Assembly: GCA_917880885.1 (NCBI GenBank)
Contig: OU862927.1
Span: 34,437,571-34,501,570, forward strand
Reading direction: 5' to 3'
DNA from: Limnephilus marmoratus
Taxonomy: Eukaryota; Arthropoda; Insecta; Trichoptera; Limnephilidae
Length of the DNA: 64,000 nt
Part shown: one piece after another, positions 22,661 through 54,542 of the stretch
How the letters are laid out: every line of letters starts with the position of its first letter
How positions within the stretch are numbered: the first letter of the stretch is position 1
The notes under the pieces: model-generated
Database searches by the model: none
What the model was told of the DNA's origin: nothing
Seen by the model: the letters and a program-made list of their open reading frames with translations, nothing else
Position numbers and translations under genes: made by a program

Positions 22661-23315
22661 AACTATAGTCTGTCAATTAAGAGTAGAAAATAATGAAAAT
22701 GGAACTTCAAAATTTGTAAGCTGGCAACACCAATTTAACTGTCAAATATTATTTTAAAGCGCAATGATATTGAAAATATAGAACACTGTAAATGACATTT
22801 TTTGTTCAAAAAATTAAAATCGAAGAATTGTTGTTAAGGTACGTACAATGTCATAAATTTGGATTTAACAGTAGGTAGAAAGGAAGAATCACTAATAATA
22901 AGTTTAGTTACACTACTTATAGATCTGAATGAGTTAAATATATTCAGATCTAAAATTAGAGACATGATCTAAAGCCCGGGCAACGCTAGGTACTTAAGCT
23001 AATATTAATTAAATGTGAGCGATTTCTAAGCTGTGCTTTATATTGTATTACAATATCGTTATTCTTCATTAAGTTAATACAAAATTGCAAATGTGTAATA
23101 ATAATATACCTATATGCAATTCTAATTTTGAGATCAGTGGGTATCTATACTGCAATAAAAAAATATTTTTTCACTTTTATGCCTTTTTAATTTTTAATAA
23201 AAATGTAGGTTACACAGCTTTAGATTATCACCATGATTATATTTTTAGTATTGCCATTTGAACAACAGTGGCGCCCTCCTATCTTTTCTACTCTTATTTG
23301 ACAAACTGTATGTGC
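22661..23315. mobile_element. TA-type MITE (TAGTCTGTCAA family), copy 1
   Basis: Ends TAGTCTGTCAATTAAGAGTA and TACTCTTATTTGACAAACTG. An inverted full copy is at 47183-47870 and a one-ended copy at 55628-55850. The centre carries the GATCTGAAT...ATTCAGATC inverted motif and AAAGCCCGGGCAACGCTAGG. The TA target is inferred from the flanks. Confidence 0.78.
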
Positions 23316-23649
23316 TAGTAAATAAATAAAGCATCTTTTGGGTTAAACATGTTTATTAAAATACAAAGATGAATCACATTGTACAAAAATTGTATCACAA
23401 TTTTCATTAGTATAATATGCGATATTATGTACTAAACAGTAAATTAAACATTTGACAAGAACAACAAATGTACGATTGAGGTACTAAACATTGTACGAAC
23501 TAGCAAAGTATAAATATACATATGTACTTCATACACACGGTGTCCGGAAACTAGTGGGAAACTGGTGAATCTACTTCATAGAGAGAATCCAAAAATACTT
23601 TTTTTTGCATTTCAGTTTTTATTAATTTTTTTCCCACACTTCAATGCAT
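23316..23649. other. Intergenic, nothing recognised
   Basis: AT-rich spacer between two MITEs. Confidence 0.4.
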
Positions 23650-24622
23650 TTTAAACCATCAAGCCTATTTGTTTGGTTTTCGGAACAACTCACACAGGTC
23701 TCATAGAAATGGTTGTATGTCTCTTACTATCATTGTGAGAAATATGATATAAACGGTGTTAGAAAGAGAAAACACCACACTTTATGTTCAAATATACATA
23801 AGTTAACCTCAAAATAACTAAATTGTACATCTTTATGAAACCAAAGTTTCGGATAGGAATCTGAAATAAATGTATGAATTTTTGAATGGGATTTTTTTAT
23901 TAATTATTTTTACATTAACCGCTAGAATGCCGTTCGTGCACCGGTGTGTTTGAGATTTTACACGCGATTTTGACCCTTATGTATAAAGAAAGTGTATGAA
24001 GAACACGGTCAGAATCGTTTGCTCTATTATCGCCCTTTACCATAGAGAAAACCGCAATGCGCCAGGTCACTCCAAATAATTTATATTAATAATTTACCGG
24101 AGCGCGGGAATGTGCGCAGTTCTTGCACATGCGCGGGAAAAATTCCTTTAATTACGATTTTGACCGTTCTATTGTACAAAATTTCTCAAGGACACTGTCA
24201 GAATCGCTGGACACGAAATGTCATTGGGTATCATGGATGCCGTTTTTTGCGAACGCTAATTGGTGGACAACCAACCCCAAATACCCCGGCAAACAAGGGG
24301 TTAAACGATAAAAAAGTGAGATGACGACAATGTTTATATTTGCCTAATAAAATATGTATGTGTTTTTATTTCTTTCCTTATCAGTAATTTTAGTTAGAAA
24401 AACCGTAAAGTGAGTCATTTTAAAAACTTTTTTATATTTGCGTGCAAAATTTTTATATTTCATAAATTTCATGTTTATTTTGATTTATAAAATTTGAAAG
24501 CGTATTTTCCTAAAACAGTTTTTAGTTTTGGGAAACATTCACAAACATTCCATTTATTTGGATTTTATTACAAAGCTGAAATATTTTTACCTTCTGATAA
24601 AATACGCCTGATTTTTAATAGT
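23650..24622. mobile_element. Old TTAA-type MITE carrying a nested insertion
   Basis: Its left part (TTTTCGGAACAACTCACACA, GTCTCATAGAAATGGTTG) and right part (CAGTAATTTTAGTTAGAAAA, ATTTTATTACAAAGC) align with the intact copy at 26783-27283. The alignment is interrupted exactly at the nested element 23919-24300. Confidence 0.7.
23919..24300. mobile_element. TTAA-flanked piggyBac-type MITE, nested
   Basis: TTAA lies on both sides (23915-23918, 24301-24304). Ends are CCGCTAGAATGCCG and CGGCAAACAAGGGG. The inner GATTTTGACCCTTATGTATA string is shared with the TTAA elements at 29884 and 40105. Confidence 0.82.
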
Positions 24623-24774
24623 ATGTAACTCCATAGAGACCAAATATTTTGAATTTGACAATATCTTAGTGAAAACCAAAAAAAAAATACCATAAAATTT
24701 ACTACAAATGTGATATAGATTTGTCAGTTTATACAAATAGTTTGCGAACACCATGAATGTATAACAGTAAGGAC

Positions 24775-24980
24775 TATTTGATTCATAGAATTTGAATAAT
24801 CAATCAAATTTCAAAGTTAATTTTCAAGTTCTGTAAAGGTTCTATTCAAGTTCTGTTATTATATCATTATCGGCTAATTGTGTCGCACAACTGAAATAAT
24901 AAAATAACTTGAATAAAAAAATTTACAGAACTTAAAATTAACTTCGAAGTTTGATAAATTGTTCAAATTTTGTGAAACAA
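24775..24980. repeat. Imperfect palindrome
   Basis: AATTTGAATAATCAATCAAA...TTAATTTTCAAGTTCTGTAAA is inverted by TTTACAGAACTTAAAATTAA...TTTGATAAATTGTTCAAATT. It is probably a decayed MITE. Confidence 0.55.
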
Positions 24981-25260
24981 CCCGCCCTTTGAATTGTGTT
25001 TTTATTATTAGGAAGTATCTAACTGGGTTTTTAGTAAAGCTAGGCAATAATGTACAAGTTGACATACTTAAATTTGCAGAAAGTTGCACCGCTAGTGTAG
25101 ATTTTGTGGATATACAAAAAAAAAATTGAATTAAAAAAATAGTTTGTATATTCAGTTTTTTAACCTAAATTAACATATTTAGACCTGAATTAAAACTGAC
25201 AGTAGTAGGAGATTACTAATGGTAAAGTCTGATATATATTTTTTTTCTATTTTTTTGAAT

Positions 25261-25508
25261 CTATAGGTAGCTATTTTCATTTGAAAGAACATTGGGTCTC
25301 AAAGGGCTTCTCTCACATAAATCTATAGGTAGCTATTTTCATTTGAAAGAACATTGGGTCTCAAAGGGCTTCTCTCACATAAATCTATAGGTAGCTATTT
25401 TCATTTGAAAGAACATTGGGTCTCAAAGGGCTTCTCTCACATGAATCTATAGGTAGCTATTTTCATTTGAAAGAACATTGGGTCTCAAAGGGCTTCTCTC
25501 ACATAAAA
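25261..25508. repeat. 62-bp tandem array, 4 copies
   Basis: CTATAGGTAGCTATTTTCAT starts at 25261, 25323, 25385 and 25447. The copies are nearly identical (one base differs, at the junction before the last copy), so the amplification is recent or homogenised. Confidence 0.95.
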
Positions 25509-26031
25509 TGACAAATCGTATAATGTAAACCAAAAATATAACATTTTATTAAATAAATAAAAATGACACAAAGATTAAACATTGAAAAAATACCTTCAAA
25601 GCTTAAATTAAAAAAAAAAAAGGGAGAAAAATTTGGTCAAGACTTAACAAAAACAAAAATCACCTTCCAAAATATAAACATGGCTACCACCTGAACTACT
25701 AACGAAAATTCAATAAAAAATGGCGCAAAAAGCCAGTTATACCAGAAATTGGAAAACGAAAAATGCCAATTTTTATTAGCTATAAATAGTGAGGAAATAT
25801 TCTGCATATTCATATATACATACGGTCTGAAAGGGTAAGTGTAAAAATTATAACATAAGCAAAGGTAAGCACCATGCTCTCAGAAAAACAATGCCTATAT
25901 CTCGACACGGATAACTTAGCAGGTGGCGAAGGGAGGAACAAATCCTTAAAATCTTTACTAAGGATCGCAAAACTAAACATCAAAACCTTCACGGACTGCA
26001 AATAAAACCGTGGTTAAGTTGTAATAAAAGA
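25509..26031. other. Intergenic, nothing recognised
   Basis: No coding similarity and no repeat recurring elsewhere in the window. Confidence 0.4.
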
Positions 26032-26736
26032 CAATAAGGAACTCCAGTGAAAAATATAATGGCTTTAAAAAATATGTTCATACAGAACAATAAACGCTGT
26101 TTCTGAATAAATAAGTTTTTTTTTTCATAATATTAAATGTAGAGTTCGTAAAAAAATATTAAAAAGTGCATTTTTTAATGTCTCCTTAAAATACACTGTA
26201 AAGTTGGTACGATTGAATGGTTGGTGCTGACGTCACGCGTCACCAGTCATTGTATCACATTGTATTGAAATCAATTGAAATGTAGGTATGGCACAAGCCA
26301 TCAGTATTAACAACATTTCATGTTATTCTTTATTTCGTACTGTTTATAGAGATTTAGTTGTTGTGTTTATTGAAACAATATTTAAGCCTAAATAATTCAG
26401 TATCAAAAATAGAGGTATCTCTATTATTTAAAATATTGAAAAACTACTGCAAAAAAAAATAGTAATGCTTCTTCTAGGGAGAATACTTAGAACAACGAAT
26501 TCCAAAATGGCGGTAGTTGATCAGCTGATTGCCCAATCCTATACTAATTTTTCAGGAGTGATGACGTCACACGATTTACCATATTTCCGGTGGTTTTCGG
26601 GGGGTCTTGAAAATTAAAACTTTGACAGTTATTTTAACTATTAAAACTAACTCTAAAAATAAAAATGCAGTTATTTAAGTTAGAAGGTCATTATTCATAA
26701 AAAAACTAAAAAAAATTGGACTGGAGTTCTCTATTA
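26032..26736. mobile_element. MITE of the GGAACTCCAGT family, copy 1
   Basis: Ends AATAAGGAACTCCAGTGAAA and ATTGGACTGGAGTTCTCTAT. Internal blocks (AACAATAAACGCTG, GTGCTGACGTCACGCGTCAC, TAGTTTTAATAGTT-type) recur at 34430-35553 (inverted) and 52732-54266. Confidence 0.82.
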
Positions 26737-26782
26737 TAATATAATTACCAATAGATGTGATTTTAAAAGGCCACATCATTAA

Positions 26783-27283
26783 CCCTTTAGGCTAATTTGT
26801 TCGCTTTTCTGAACAACTCATATAGGTCTCATAGAAATCGTTGTCTCCCTTATTATCATGGTTAGAAATATGACCTGTGTTACACAGAGAAAACATGTTT
26901 TATATTCAAATCTAAAAATTAACCACAAAATAATTAAAATGTACTCCTTTATGAATTTTTTTATTAATTATTTTTACATAAAACGACAGAAAAATGATTT
27001 GACGATAATGTTTATAATACATTTTCCTAATAAAATATGTGTTTTTTTTTTAATTATCAGTAATTTTAGTTAGAAAAAATGAAAGGTGGGCTATTTTTAA
27101 AACATTTTTATGTTTGCATGCAAAATTATATGTTTATTTCAAATTATAAAATTTGAAAGCATATTTCATCACCTTTCAAAAATAGTTTATAGAATGCTTT
27201 CATAAATATTCCATTTATTTGGATTTTATTGCAAAGCGGTAATATTTTAACCTTCTGACAAAATAGGCCCGAGGCCTGAGGGG
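26783..27283. mobile_element. TTAA-flanked MITE, intact
   Basis: TTAA duplicates flank it (26779-26782, 27284-27287). Ends are CCCTTTAGGCTAATTTGTTC and GAGGCCTGAGGGG. It is the reference copy for pieces at 5.1-7.7 kb, 23.65-24.6 kb and 39.2 kb. Its piggyBac-type target site is the only superfamily evidence. Confidence 0.82.
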
Positions 27284-28643
27284 TTAATTTCTACTCAGAT
27301 TACTCTGAAAGAAACTTATTATTCTTTTACATATTATTAAAATTGAGGATAAGATATTGACATTCATGAAGATGTATTATATTTGCAAATTTTTTATAAA
27401 ATTCTGTAGACCGATAGCATTTTTATGGCTTTAATATTATTTTTTTATCAACACTTACAACAATGATATAAAACTGTTAGATGTTATTATACTTAAATAT
27501 TTCAACAACATTCAACACAATATTATGGGATTAATGGAGTCCTATCCTGTTAACAATAAAAGCTGGTCTCCTGCGACCGTTTACTTTTTTCCATGGCCGA
27601 TAGAAATCAAAAACGTTGTGGCGCTGCCCCAATGCTTTTGCTTTTGTTGGATGTTTTGTAAAACATTTTGTCTTAGGAGACCGGCATTATTTGTACATTT
27701 AAAGTTTCTTATTATAATAACTTACTATCTCTGCAATATATAAAAAAATTGTCTAGAACATTAAAAAACACAACAATAGAAAAAACATTAGAGAAATACG
27801 TATTATAGAGGTAAATGGTCCTGTGTCCATTTTACCTATTTTACAGGAGGTCACAAAACAGTTTGCAAAATAGGTTTACTTCTAGACAGGGTTGGAAAAT
27901 ATCAGGTATCAATATTTGTATTTATCTGTAACCAAACCTACACAGAAACAAAGATTATTACAATATTATAGTCAATGAAATCAGTATTAAATTTATATAT
28001 GTAGTGCTTTTTTATAAACAAACTAACAAATTAGAAATCCATTTTGTTAGCTGCACACAAGTTGAAACTGAGGTTCTTGAAAACTATCTGAGAAAATTGA
28101 GTGCTTGTATTAGAAGACTACCCTTTTAACCTGTTGGACTTGGAAGATTGACTAAATTCGGCCAATTTTTACCGCTTTGTAATCTGCAAACTTTTAAGAA
28201 CACATTATGCGTAAATCGACTGAAGTCTTCAACGCTAAAAGCCCACGATACGTCAAAAACACCACGTGATGACGGATTTCTTGTAATCATGGATACCTAA
28301 TAATCGTTTTAGAGTCTGTAAATAAATAGAAAAACAGAAGAATTTTCGACACAAAACACATACTTGAATTTTTTAATGATATTATTTGAACTAAAATAAA
28401 ATTTCTGAAAAATAGGTTTCCTAGAAAATTTATTGGTTTTTGGAACAGAAAAGTAGGTATTATGGATATCAAATTACGCGTATCAACCTGCACAACCTGA
28501 ATGGCATGTTGGAGGGTACCCACCACTTTCCCAGCAGCTGTACGAGGAAACAATTGTTTAACCTCCTTAGTTGCTTTTGGTTTTTATTTTTGTTTTGAAT
28601 AAAAATTTAAATTCTGAAAAGTGGGTTTCCTAGATAATTTGGT
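27284..28643. other. Intergenic, nothing recognised
   Basis: Short open frames only. GGTCTCCT (27554) and AGGAGACC (27674) are inverted around 120 bp, and TTTCCTAGA-type sequence near 28410 is repeated near 28620. No gene or RNA was recognised. Confidence 0.4.
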
Positions 28644-29265
28644 AATTGTTCGGAACAAACGTCAACGGTTAATACGCACTTTTTTTTGATAAAACTTTTA
28701 GATTCTTCTTAATTACCATAAAAGACAACTATGTGCATTGGGGGAGGTTGAAAATGTTACATTTTTAATTTTATTTACGTAAATTGAAAATTTGCTTTCA
28801 CACTGTCAAATCACTCTGTTTGCAGTTCGGAACAAACGTCAACGGTCAATACGCACTTTTTTTTGATAAAACTTTTAAAATTAAGATAATATACACAAGC
28901 CCGCTACACAAACCCTGCTTTGCCAGACAAACTATTCAAAAACGTAGGCTGTTTTTTAAAGTAAAGATGACATACACAATCCCGTTACACAAACCCTGCG
29001 TAGCCAAACAAACTATTCAAAAACGTAGGCTGTTTTTTAAAGTAAAGATGACATACACAATCCCGTTACACAAACCCTGCGTAGCCAAACAAACTATTCA
29101 AAAACGTAGGCTGTTTTTTAAAGTAAAGATGACATACACAATCCCGTTACACAAACCCTGCGTAGCCAAACAAACTATTCAAAAACGTAGGCTGTTTTTT
29201 AAAGTAAAGATGACATACACAATCCCGTTACATAACCGTTGACATTTGTTCCGAATATTTACCGA
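28644..29265. mobile_element. Foldback element, arm type 3, copy 1
   Basis: Left end GGTAATTGTTCGGAACAAAC; right end TTTGTTCCGAATATTTACC. The left arm (AATTACCATAAAAGACAACT, GGGGGAGGTTGAAAATGTTA) is present, the right arm is almost lost, and a second partial left end sits at 28825. The 81-bp core array fills the centre. Confidence 0.75.
28891..29240. repeat. 81-bp core tandem repeat, about 4-5 copies
   Basis: GTAGGCTGTTTTTTAAAGTA starts at 28944, 29025, 29106 and 29187. Because 81 is 27 codons, a 152-residue open frame crosses the array. It reflects the repeat and not a protein gene. Confidence 0.92.
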
Positions 29266-29639
29266 TAATTTATTAATTTAAATTACTGTATGATGTTCCA
29301 ACGGTGTAGCCTTTTTATAATAAAAATATACGGCTACTCGATGGTCTCACATGTGATCCATCGGCGGTTATCACTGTATGCGGATTTTCCATTATTGTGA
29401 TCCATGAAGTTGAAAGGATAGATTGCGTTGAAAAGACCAGCGTTGTAAAGGTTAAGACAACAATTTTTAAATGTGCTTTTAGTAGTACGTATGTATTGGA
29501 AAAGTAAAAAGATTGGAAGCATTCCAAAGAGTAAAAAGACTATTAAGGGTTAACTTAAAATAATTCATAATCTGCTCGTTCATAGATAGCGGTAATTTAA
29601 TTAATTTAGGAAAAACCCTTTTTGCAAGCTGTATAATAC

Positions 29640-29873
29640 TAAGATGAATTGTCTGTTTGCACCTGTAAAAATGCACTATGAATAAACAGTTTTGTCCATA
29701 TATGTAAAAACTTAATTCTTCCAAGAAAGGCTTGCAAATACAATATTGGATTGGATCACCAATACAATATTGTATTTATACGCCTTTCTTGAATTGAGAA
29801 TTGAGTTTTTATATGGACAAAACGGTTTATTCATATTCATATTGCGTATATACAGGTGCTAACAAAACATCTT
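29640..29873. mobile_element. Palindromic MITE
   Basis: AATAAACAGTTTTGTCCATA...CAAGAAAGGC is inverted by GCCTTTCTTG...TATGGACAAAACGGTTTATT, and a further outer pair GTTTGCACCTGTA/TACAGGTGCTAAC extends the arms. The centre is ATTGGATTGGATCACCAAT. Confidence 0.72.
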
Positions 29874-29883
29874 AATATTTTAA

Positions 29884-30402
29884 CCGGTCAAATGCCGGAG
29901 ACGCGCCGGCGCGCGGGTCCTAATGCGCAGGCGCAGAAAATAATTCAAATATTTGAATAATATTGTCTTTGAAAAACTTTTGGTCTGCGATTTTGACCCT
30001 TATATGTACGACATTTGTATGAAGAACAGTGTCAAAATCGCTTGCGCCATCATTACTCTAGGTAGTGTTAAAGATTTCACTCGAATTGCCACACTGGATT
30101 ATTTTTAAAACGATTTCTTCCATGACAATGCGCTGTCAGATTTTATCGCGAAATTAACGGTCGTTATCATTATCGCGATGTATTTGTATCGCGATTAAAA
30201 TGTCGTAAAACCTATTAATTTACGTAATAAATGCAAGTAATGTGATTTTAGTGGATAGTTTATTGTGTTGTGAACGTGTTTCAGTCAATAAAATATACAA
30301 TAGCTCAAAATTTATCAACAAAACATTCAATTCAAAATTCAAAGTGGTGGTTTTTTAGTGTTTTTTCGCGAAGTTCCGCGAAATGTTACGGCATTTGACT
30401 CG
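29884..30402. mobile_element. TTAA-flanked piggyBac-type MITE
   Basis: TTAA lies at 29880-29883 and 30403-30406. Ends are CCGGTCAAATGCCGG and ACGGCATTTGACTCG. It shares the GATTTTGACCCTTATATGTA block and the AATAAAATATACAATAG block with the elements at 23919 and 40105. Confidence 0.85.
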
Positions 30403-30657
30403 TTAAAGCATAACTTGCAAAAAGTGTTTTTCCTGAAACAATTGGTGGAAGAGCAGATTATGAATTCTTTGAAGTTAGAATTAATGCTAATTCATTCCTT
30501 AACGCCTCCAAAAAGTAAAAAGATCATTAAGGCAAACTGTGGCTCTCGGGTAAAAACCATTATATATACACATTTTAGATATTTTGACTTTTGGTATATT
30601 TTGTATCAGAAGGATCAATTGTACATATTGACCTACTAGGCAAGTCCATTATGAATA

Positions 30658-31635
30658 GGCCGCCTTTACACTCGAAAGTTTTTTTCCGTAAGTCACTCAC
30701 GTAAGCGACTGATTGCCAAATGTAAACGATACCAAAAGTAACTTTCCGTAATTTATAGCAAGTTACAGAAGTTGTTCTTACGTAATTTTTTTGACAGGTC
30801 TAATCGCGACCGCATGAAGTTCCAGCCTTCTCACAGCTAATCAAATCAGTTTGATAAGTTGAGACACTTATCTACAGTAAGAATTAGTACTATAATGCGC
30901 CGATGCGAGATGTCAAAAATTAAAAGACCGTTGATTTCGTAGGATTTTTCGTATAAAATCTAGTATTTTTATTATTTTAACCAAAATCTGATTAGTTTAA
31001 GTGGATAATTATCTACCTTATTATGTCTCAAAAACAATATGAAAATAACACAAGATAAAACTCAAATAACCACTTCCCACGAAAATGAATGTAAACGGAA
31101 ATAAAATTTTTGATTTCAAAAATCGAAGAGATTTCATTTATTTTTCAGGTGAAAAAAAGCTTTCTGAAAATGAGCATCCTTCTATTTAATTATTTATCGG
31201 TCCAATCCTTTCTAATCTCTATGTTTCTGTTTATAACATTACATATTTGAATACAAAGTCGGTTGCTGACAGGTAGCTGTCATTCGGATAGAATTAAAGA
31301 ACTCCATTAATTTTCACCTTTAACGGCACAAACGCGCGTGGAGAATTGTTTAATTAAAGCCTTATTCTATTTCAACACTTTATTGGGCTATTTCGTCTTT
31401 ATTGACAAAATCGCGTAAATTTGACAGTAGCAGGTCGTTGGAAAGAAAACCATCTTACCGCAAATAAATTTACAGATGTAAACGGTCGCTTGAGCATTCA
31501 CACAGGTCGAACTTCAAGACAATTTCCGTGAGCATAAATTACCACAAGTCAGATTCATATGTAAACACTCCTGTGATAACCTGTCAAAATCTTACATAAT
31601 CCGTAAATTTCAATTTTACAAGTGTAAAGCTAGCC
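30658..31635. mobile_element. MITE of the GGCTGGCTTTACACT family, copy 1
   Basis: Ends GGCCGCCTTTACACTCGAAA and TTACAAGTGTAAAGCTAGCC, flanked by TA. A second, interrupted copy is at 60497-62603. It lies 145 bp beyond the LRRC47 stop codon. An AATAAA on the minus strand near 31378-31383 inside it could serve as poly(A) signal, but this is unproven. Confidence 0.75.
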
Positions 31636-31779
31636 TAAAGCTAACCATTGAATAGGATATAACCGCTTGTCCACTTGGTCTGGGGACATAGAATCACTCT
31701 TTCTGCTCTCCTGTAAATTTAGTCAAACGTGACATACAATAGTTTTCCTCTGAACCCTAGAATGAATGAATTATTATAG

Positions 31780-51714
<19,935 letters not shown>

Positions 51715-52030
51715 TTTCTGTTTTCACTGTTTTTGTAAATCTAAATTCTAAACTTCCTTTTCTTTTAACGTCATTTGACAGCAATTTTGAAAGATGAGAG
51801 AAAATTATTATCTAGCCAGTCGAAAAAAAAAGTTCTTATGCGAGAAGTTACAAATATAAGCCTATCTCGTAGTGTTGGGTTACAGTGTTGCCAACTTAGT
51901 GGATTTTCCACTAAAACTGGTGATTTTCATAATTCATTCAAAAATGTTAAAAATATGTATTCGTACGAAAATGAACGAAGTTTTTATTTCTACACAAATC
52001 TGAATAGACACCCTACGTGAAAAAACACAA
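51715..52030 (-). promoter_or_regulatory. LRRC47 5' flank
   Basis: The sequence directly upstream of the ATG, with no recognisable core promoter motif. A MITE end (CAGTGTTGCCAACTTAGTGG, 51892) matching the hAT-like element at 54292 lies about 180 bp upstream, so any promoter is short or partly TE-derived. TSS not determined. Confidence 0.35.
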
Positions 52031-52731
52031 TTCAAAGTTGTTTGCTAATAAATAAATACCTTTTTTTTAATTTTTTTTTTAATTGTTGATACATTATTAT
52101 TTTACAAATTTTTATTGTACAAACCAGTAATGTTGGCCTCACTGAGTTGTTTACCCGTGCTGAGGCCCCCATTTTATAATATAATACTTTATACATATAG
52201 TTTGAAAAAAATATATATACAAAGTTGGTGAAAAAAAAAAATCATTTAAAATAAAGATAATTTTAAACTAAAAATAGAGATCAAAAATTAAAATAATTTT
52301 AAATTAATAAACTAAAAAAAAATCAAATAATTAAGTAATTAAATGAAAATCGGCGTATATTATGTTTTATGTGTTTGTGAGTGTTACGTGTTTTATATTG
52401 GTTTTGTGTGTTGCGAGTATATGTTTTATTCTTTTATGTTATGAAATTTTGGTAAAATTGTGCTTTATATTTTATATTCATTGAAAAAGAAAACAAAAGC
52501 GAAAAATTCGATTTTCGACAGTTGCACGCATAAATATACTACATAGTTGCACGATGCTACCTAAATGGCTACATCAATAATGATATTGGGTAAACGATTC
52601 TCACCTTATCTTTCGTACAGTTTGTTTATACATAAGGGTTAAAATCGCATTAAAAAAAAAAAAAACTTTTACCGTGTGCGCCGGCGCACACGAGGCCAAT
52701 GAGAGGTTCGTGCGCGTAGTTTCATTTTGAC
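52031..52731. other. AT-rich spacer with repeat traces
   Basis: No gene. TACATAAGGGTTAAAATCGC and GTGTGCGCCGGCGCACACGA near 52630-52690 resemble the TTAA element family in inverse orientation. Confidence 0.4.
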
Positions 52732-54266
52732 AATAAGGAACTCCAGTGAAAAATATTATGACTATAAAAAAATATGTTCATATAGACCAATAAACGCTGA
52801 TTCTGAATATATAACTTTTATTTCATAATATTAAACGCAGAGTTTTTAAAAAATTATTAAAAAGTGCATTTTTAAACCTCTCCTCGAAACACAGTGTCAA
52901 GTTGGCATTACTGAAATGGTGAATGGTGACGTCACGCGTCACACTCACCCACTGTCACCTGGTGATCGCGTGTATTGTATTGTCAGTGATTGTCAGTATT
53001 GTATTGACATTTGCAACATATGCAATTCAATATTTCGTGTTTTTGGTTTATTTTCATACTGTTTATAGAGATTTAGATAAATAATAGTTATTGTGTTTAT
53101 TGAAACACAATTTAAGCCCTCAACAATTTACGAAAAGGGCTATATTTGCGGACAATCTGGAATAAATTTTGCCTATTTGAGGTTAAAGTCGACACAAAAT
53201 ACGATGTCATGTATTTGCAATGAAAGAGATGATTTGTTTTTATATTGCACTTTGATTAACTACAATAACAGTAGCGGTGAAATGTGGACATTTTACCAAT
53301 GTTTTTCTATATTAAAAGCAGTTAATCTTGAATAAAAAACGAATTCTCACACCGAAATGTCATAGCATTCATTGGCCATCATTCCGTCCACCATTTTAAA
53401 ACAGGGATGTTCTGCCCAAAAAAAATATTTCCCTAGATTTTGAAGTGAAATTTCCCTAGAATTTCACATAAGTACGAATACACTCACCACTGAATTAGAA
53501 ACTGAATTCCAAATAAAAAAAAAACACTTTTCAAAATAAAAATCAACCGCAATCACCGAAAAAACGGAACTTAAAACATAAATAATTTTTTTTTTTCAGA
53601 GGTCCCATTTATCTTTTTAGATACATAGGGAACGTACCCATACTACGTGACAAACTTTTTGCAATTTTTAACCCCCCCCCCCCCCACCGTGACCAAAAAC
53701 CTAAGCAACCCACCGCTCATTTGTACCAAGCGTGGTATTTTGAAGACCCCCCCCCCCCCTAACGTGTCACGTAGTATGGGTACGGTCTCTAATACCATTT
53801 TGAGTTGTCAGTGTTAAAAATAACATTGCATGTAAGTACATGAACAATAATTAAGATTCATAGGAATCCCAACAAATATATAATAGTACCAGTAATATTG
53901 TCATATGTAATAAAAATTTTGCCAGAGTTCGAAATTTCCCTAGATTTTGTCCTGATTTCCCTTATCCCTAAAAAATATTTTTCTCCCCTAGATCTAGGGA
54001 AATTTCCCTCGACATAACATCACTGATTCAATATGACAACTTGAAGGTAAATAAACTATCTGTGGGTGAAGACCATATCACCATATTAACAATCCACCAT
54101 AGATATGGTGCTTTTCTGATGATCTGGAAAAATTAAAACTTTGACAATTATTTTAACTATTAAAACTAACTATAAAAATAAAAATAAAAATAAAAATGCA
54201 GTTATTTAAGTTTGAAGGTCTTTATTCAATAAAAAAAATAAAAAAATTGGACTGGAGTTCTCTATT
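52732..54266. mobile_element. MITE of the GGAACTCCAGT family, copy 3
   Basis: Ends AATAAGGAACTCCAGTGAAA and ATTGGACTGGAGTTCTCTAT. Enlarged to 1.5 kb by inserted sequence, including the poly-C MITE at 53628-53792. Confidence 0.8.
53628..53792. mobile_element. Short MITE with poly-C interior
   Basis: Ends GGGAACGTACCCATACTACG and ACGTAGTATGGGTACGGTCT. Two C-homopolymer runs of about 13-15 lie inside. A truncated relative is at 20267. Confidence 0.85.
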
Positions 54267-54542
54267 GTTATTAGTCATAGTTCAATTCAGTGTTGCCAAC
54301 TTAGCGGATTTCCCACTAAAACTGGTGGTTTTCATACTTCATTTAGTGGCGAAATAGTTCTTTTAGTGGCTGGTGGATTTTTCTAGCGGTTTCGAAATAT
54401 TTTGTTTCATTACTAAAACTACAATCACTCAGCCACTAAGCCACTTAGATGTTTAATCTTATACAAACTTCTTCGTTCTACTTTCTTTAATTTTAAATTG
54501 AATTTACGTTTACTGTGTAGGCAACACTGATCTACTAAAAAG

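Noticed and set aside
27525..27743. 72-residue cysteine-containing open frame
   Set aside because: No signal for a real gene: no repeated pattern, domain or splice context.
28784..29242. 152-residue open frame with 27-residue repeats (KPCVAKQTIQKRR-like)
   Set aside because: The repeat unit is 81 bp, exactly 27 codons, so any open frame in one unit stays open across the array. The unit also occurs in non-coding foldbacks with frame-breaking changes.
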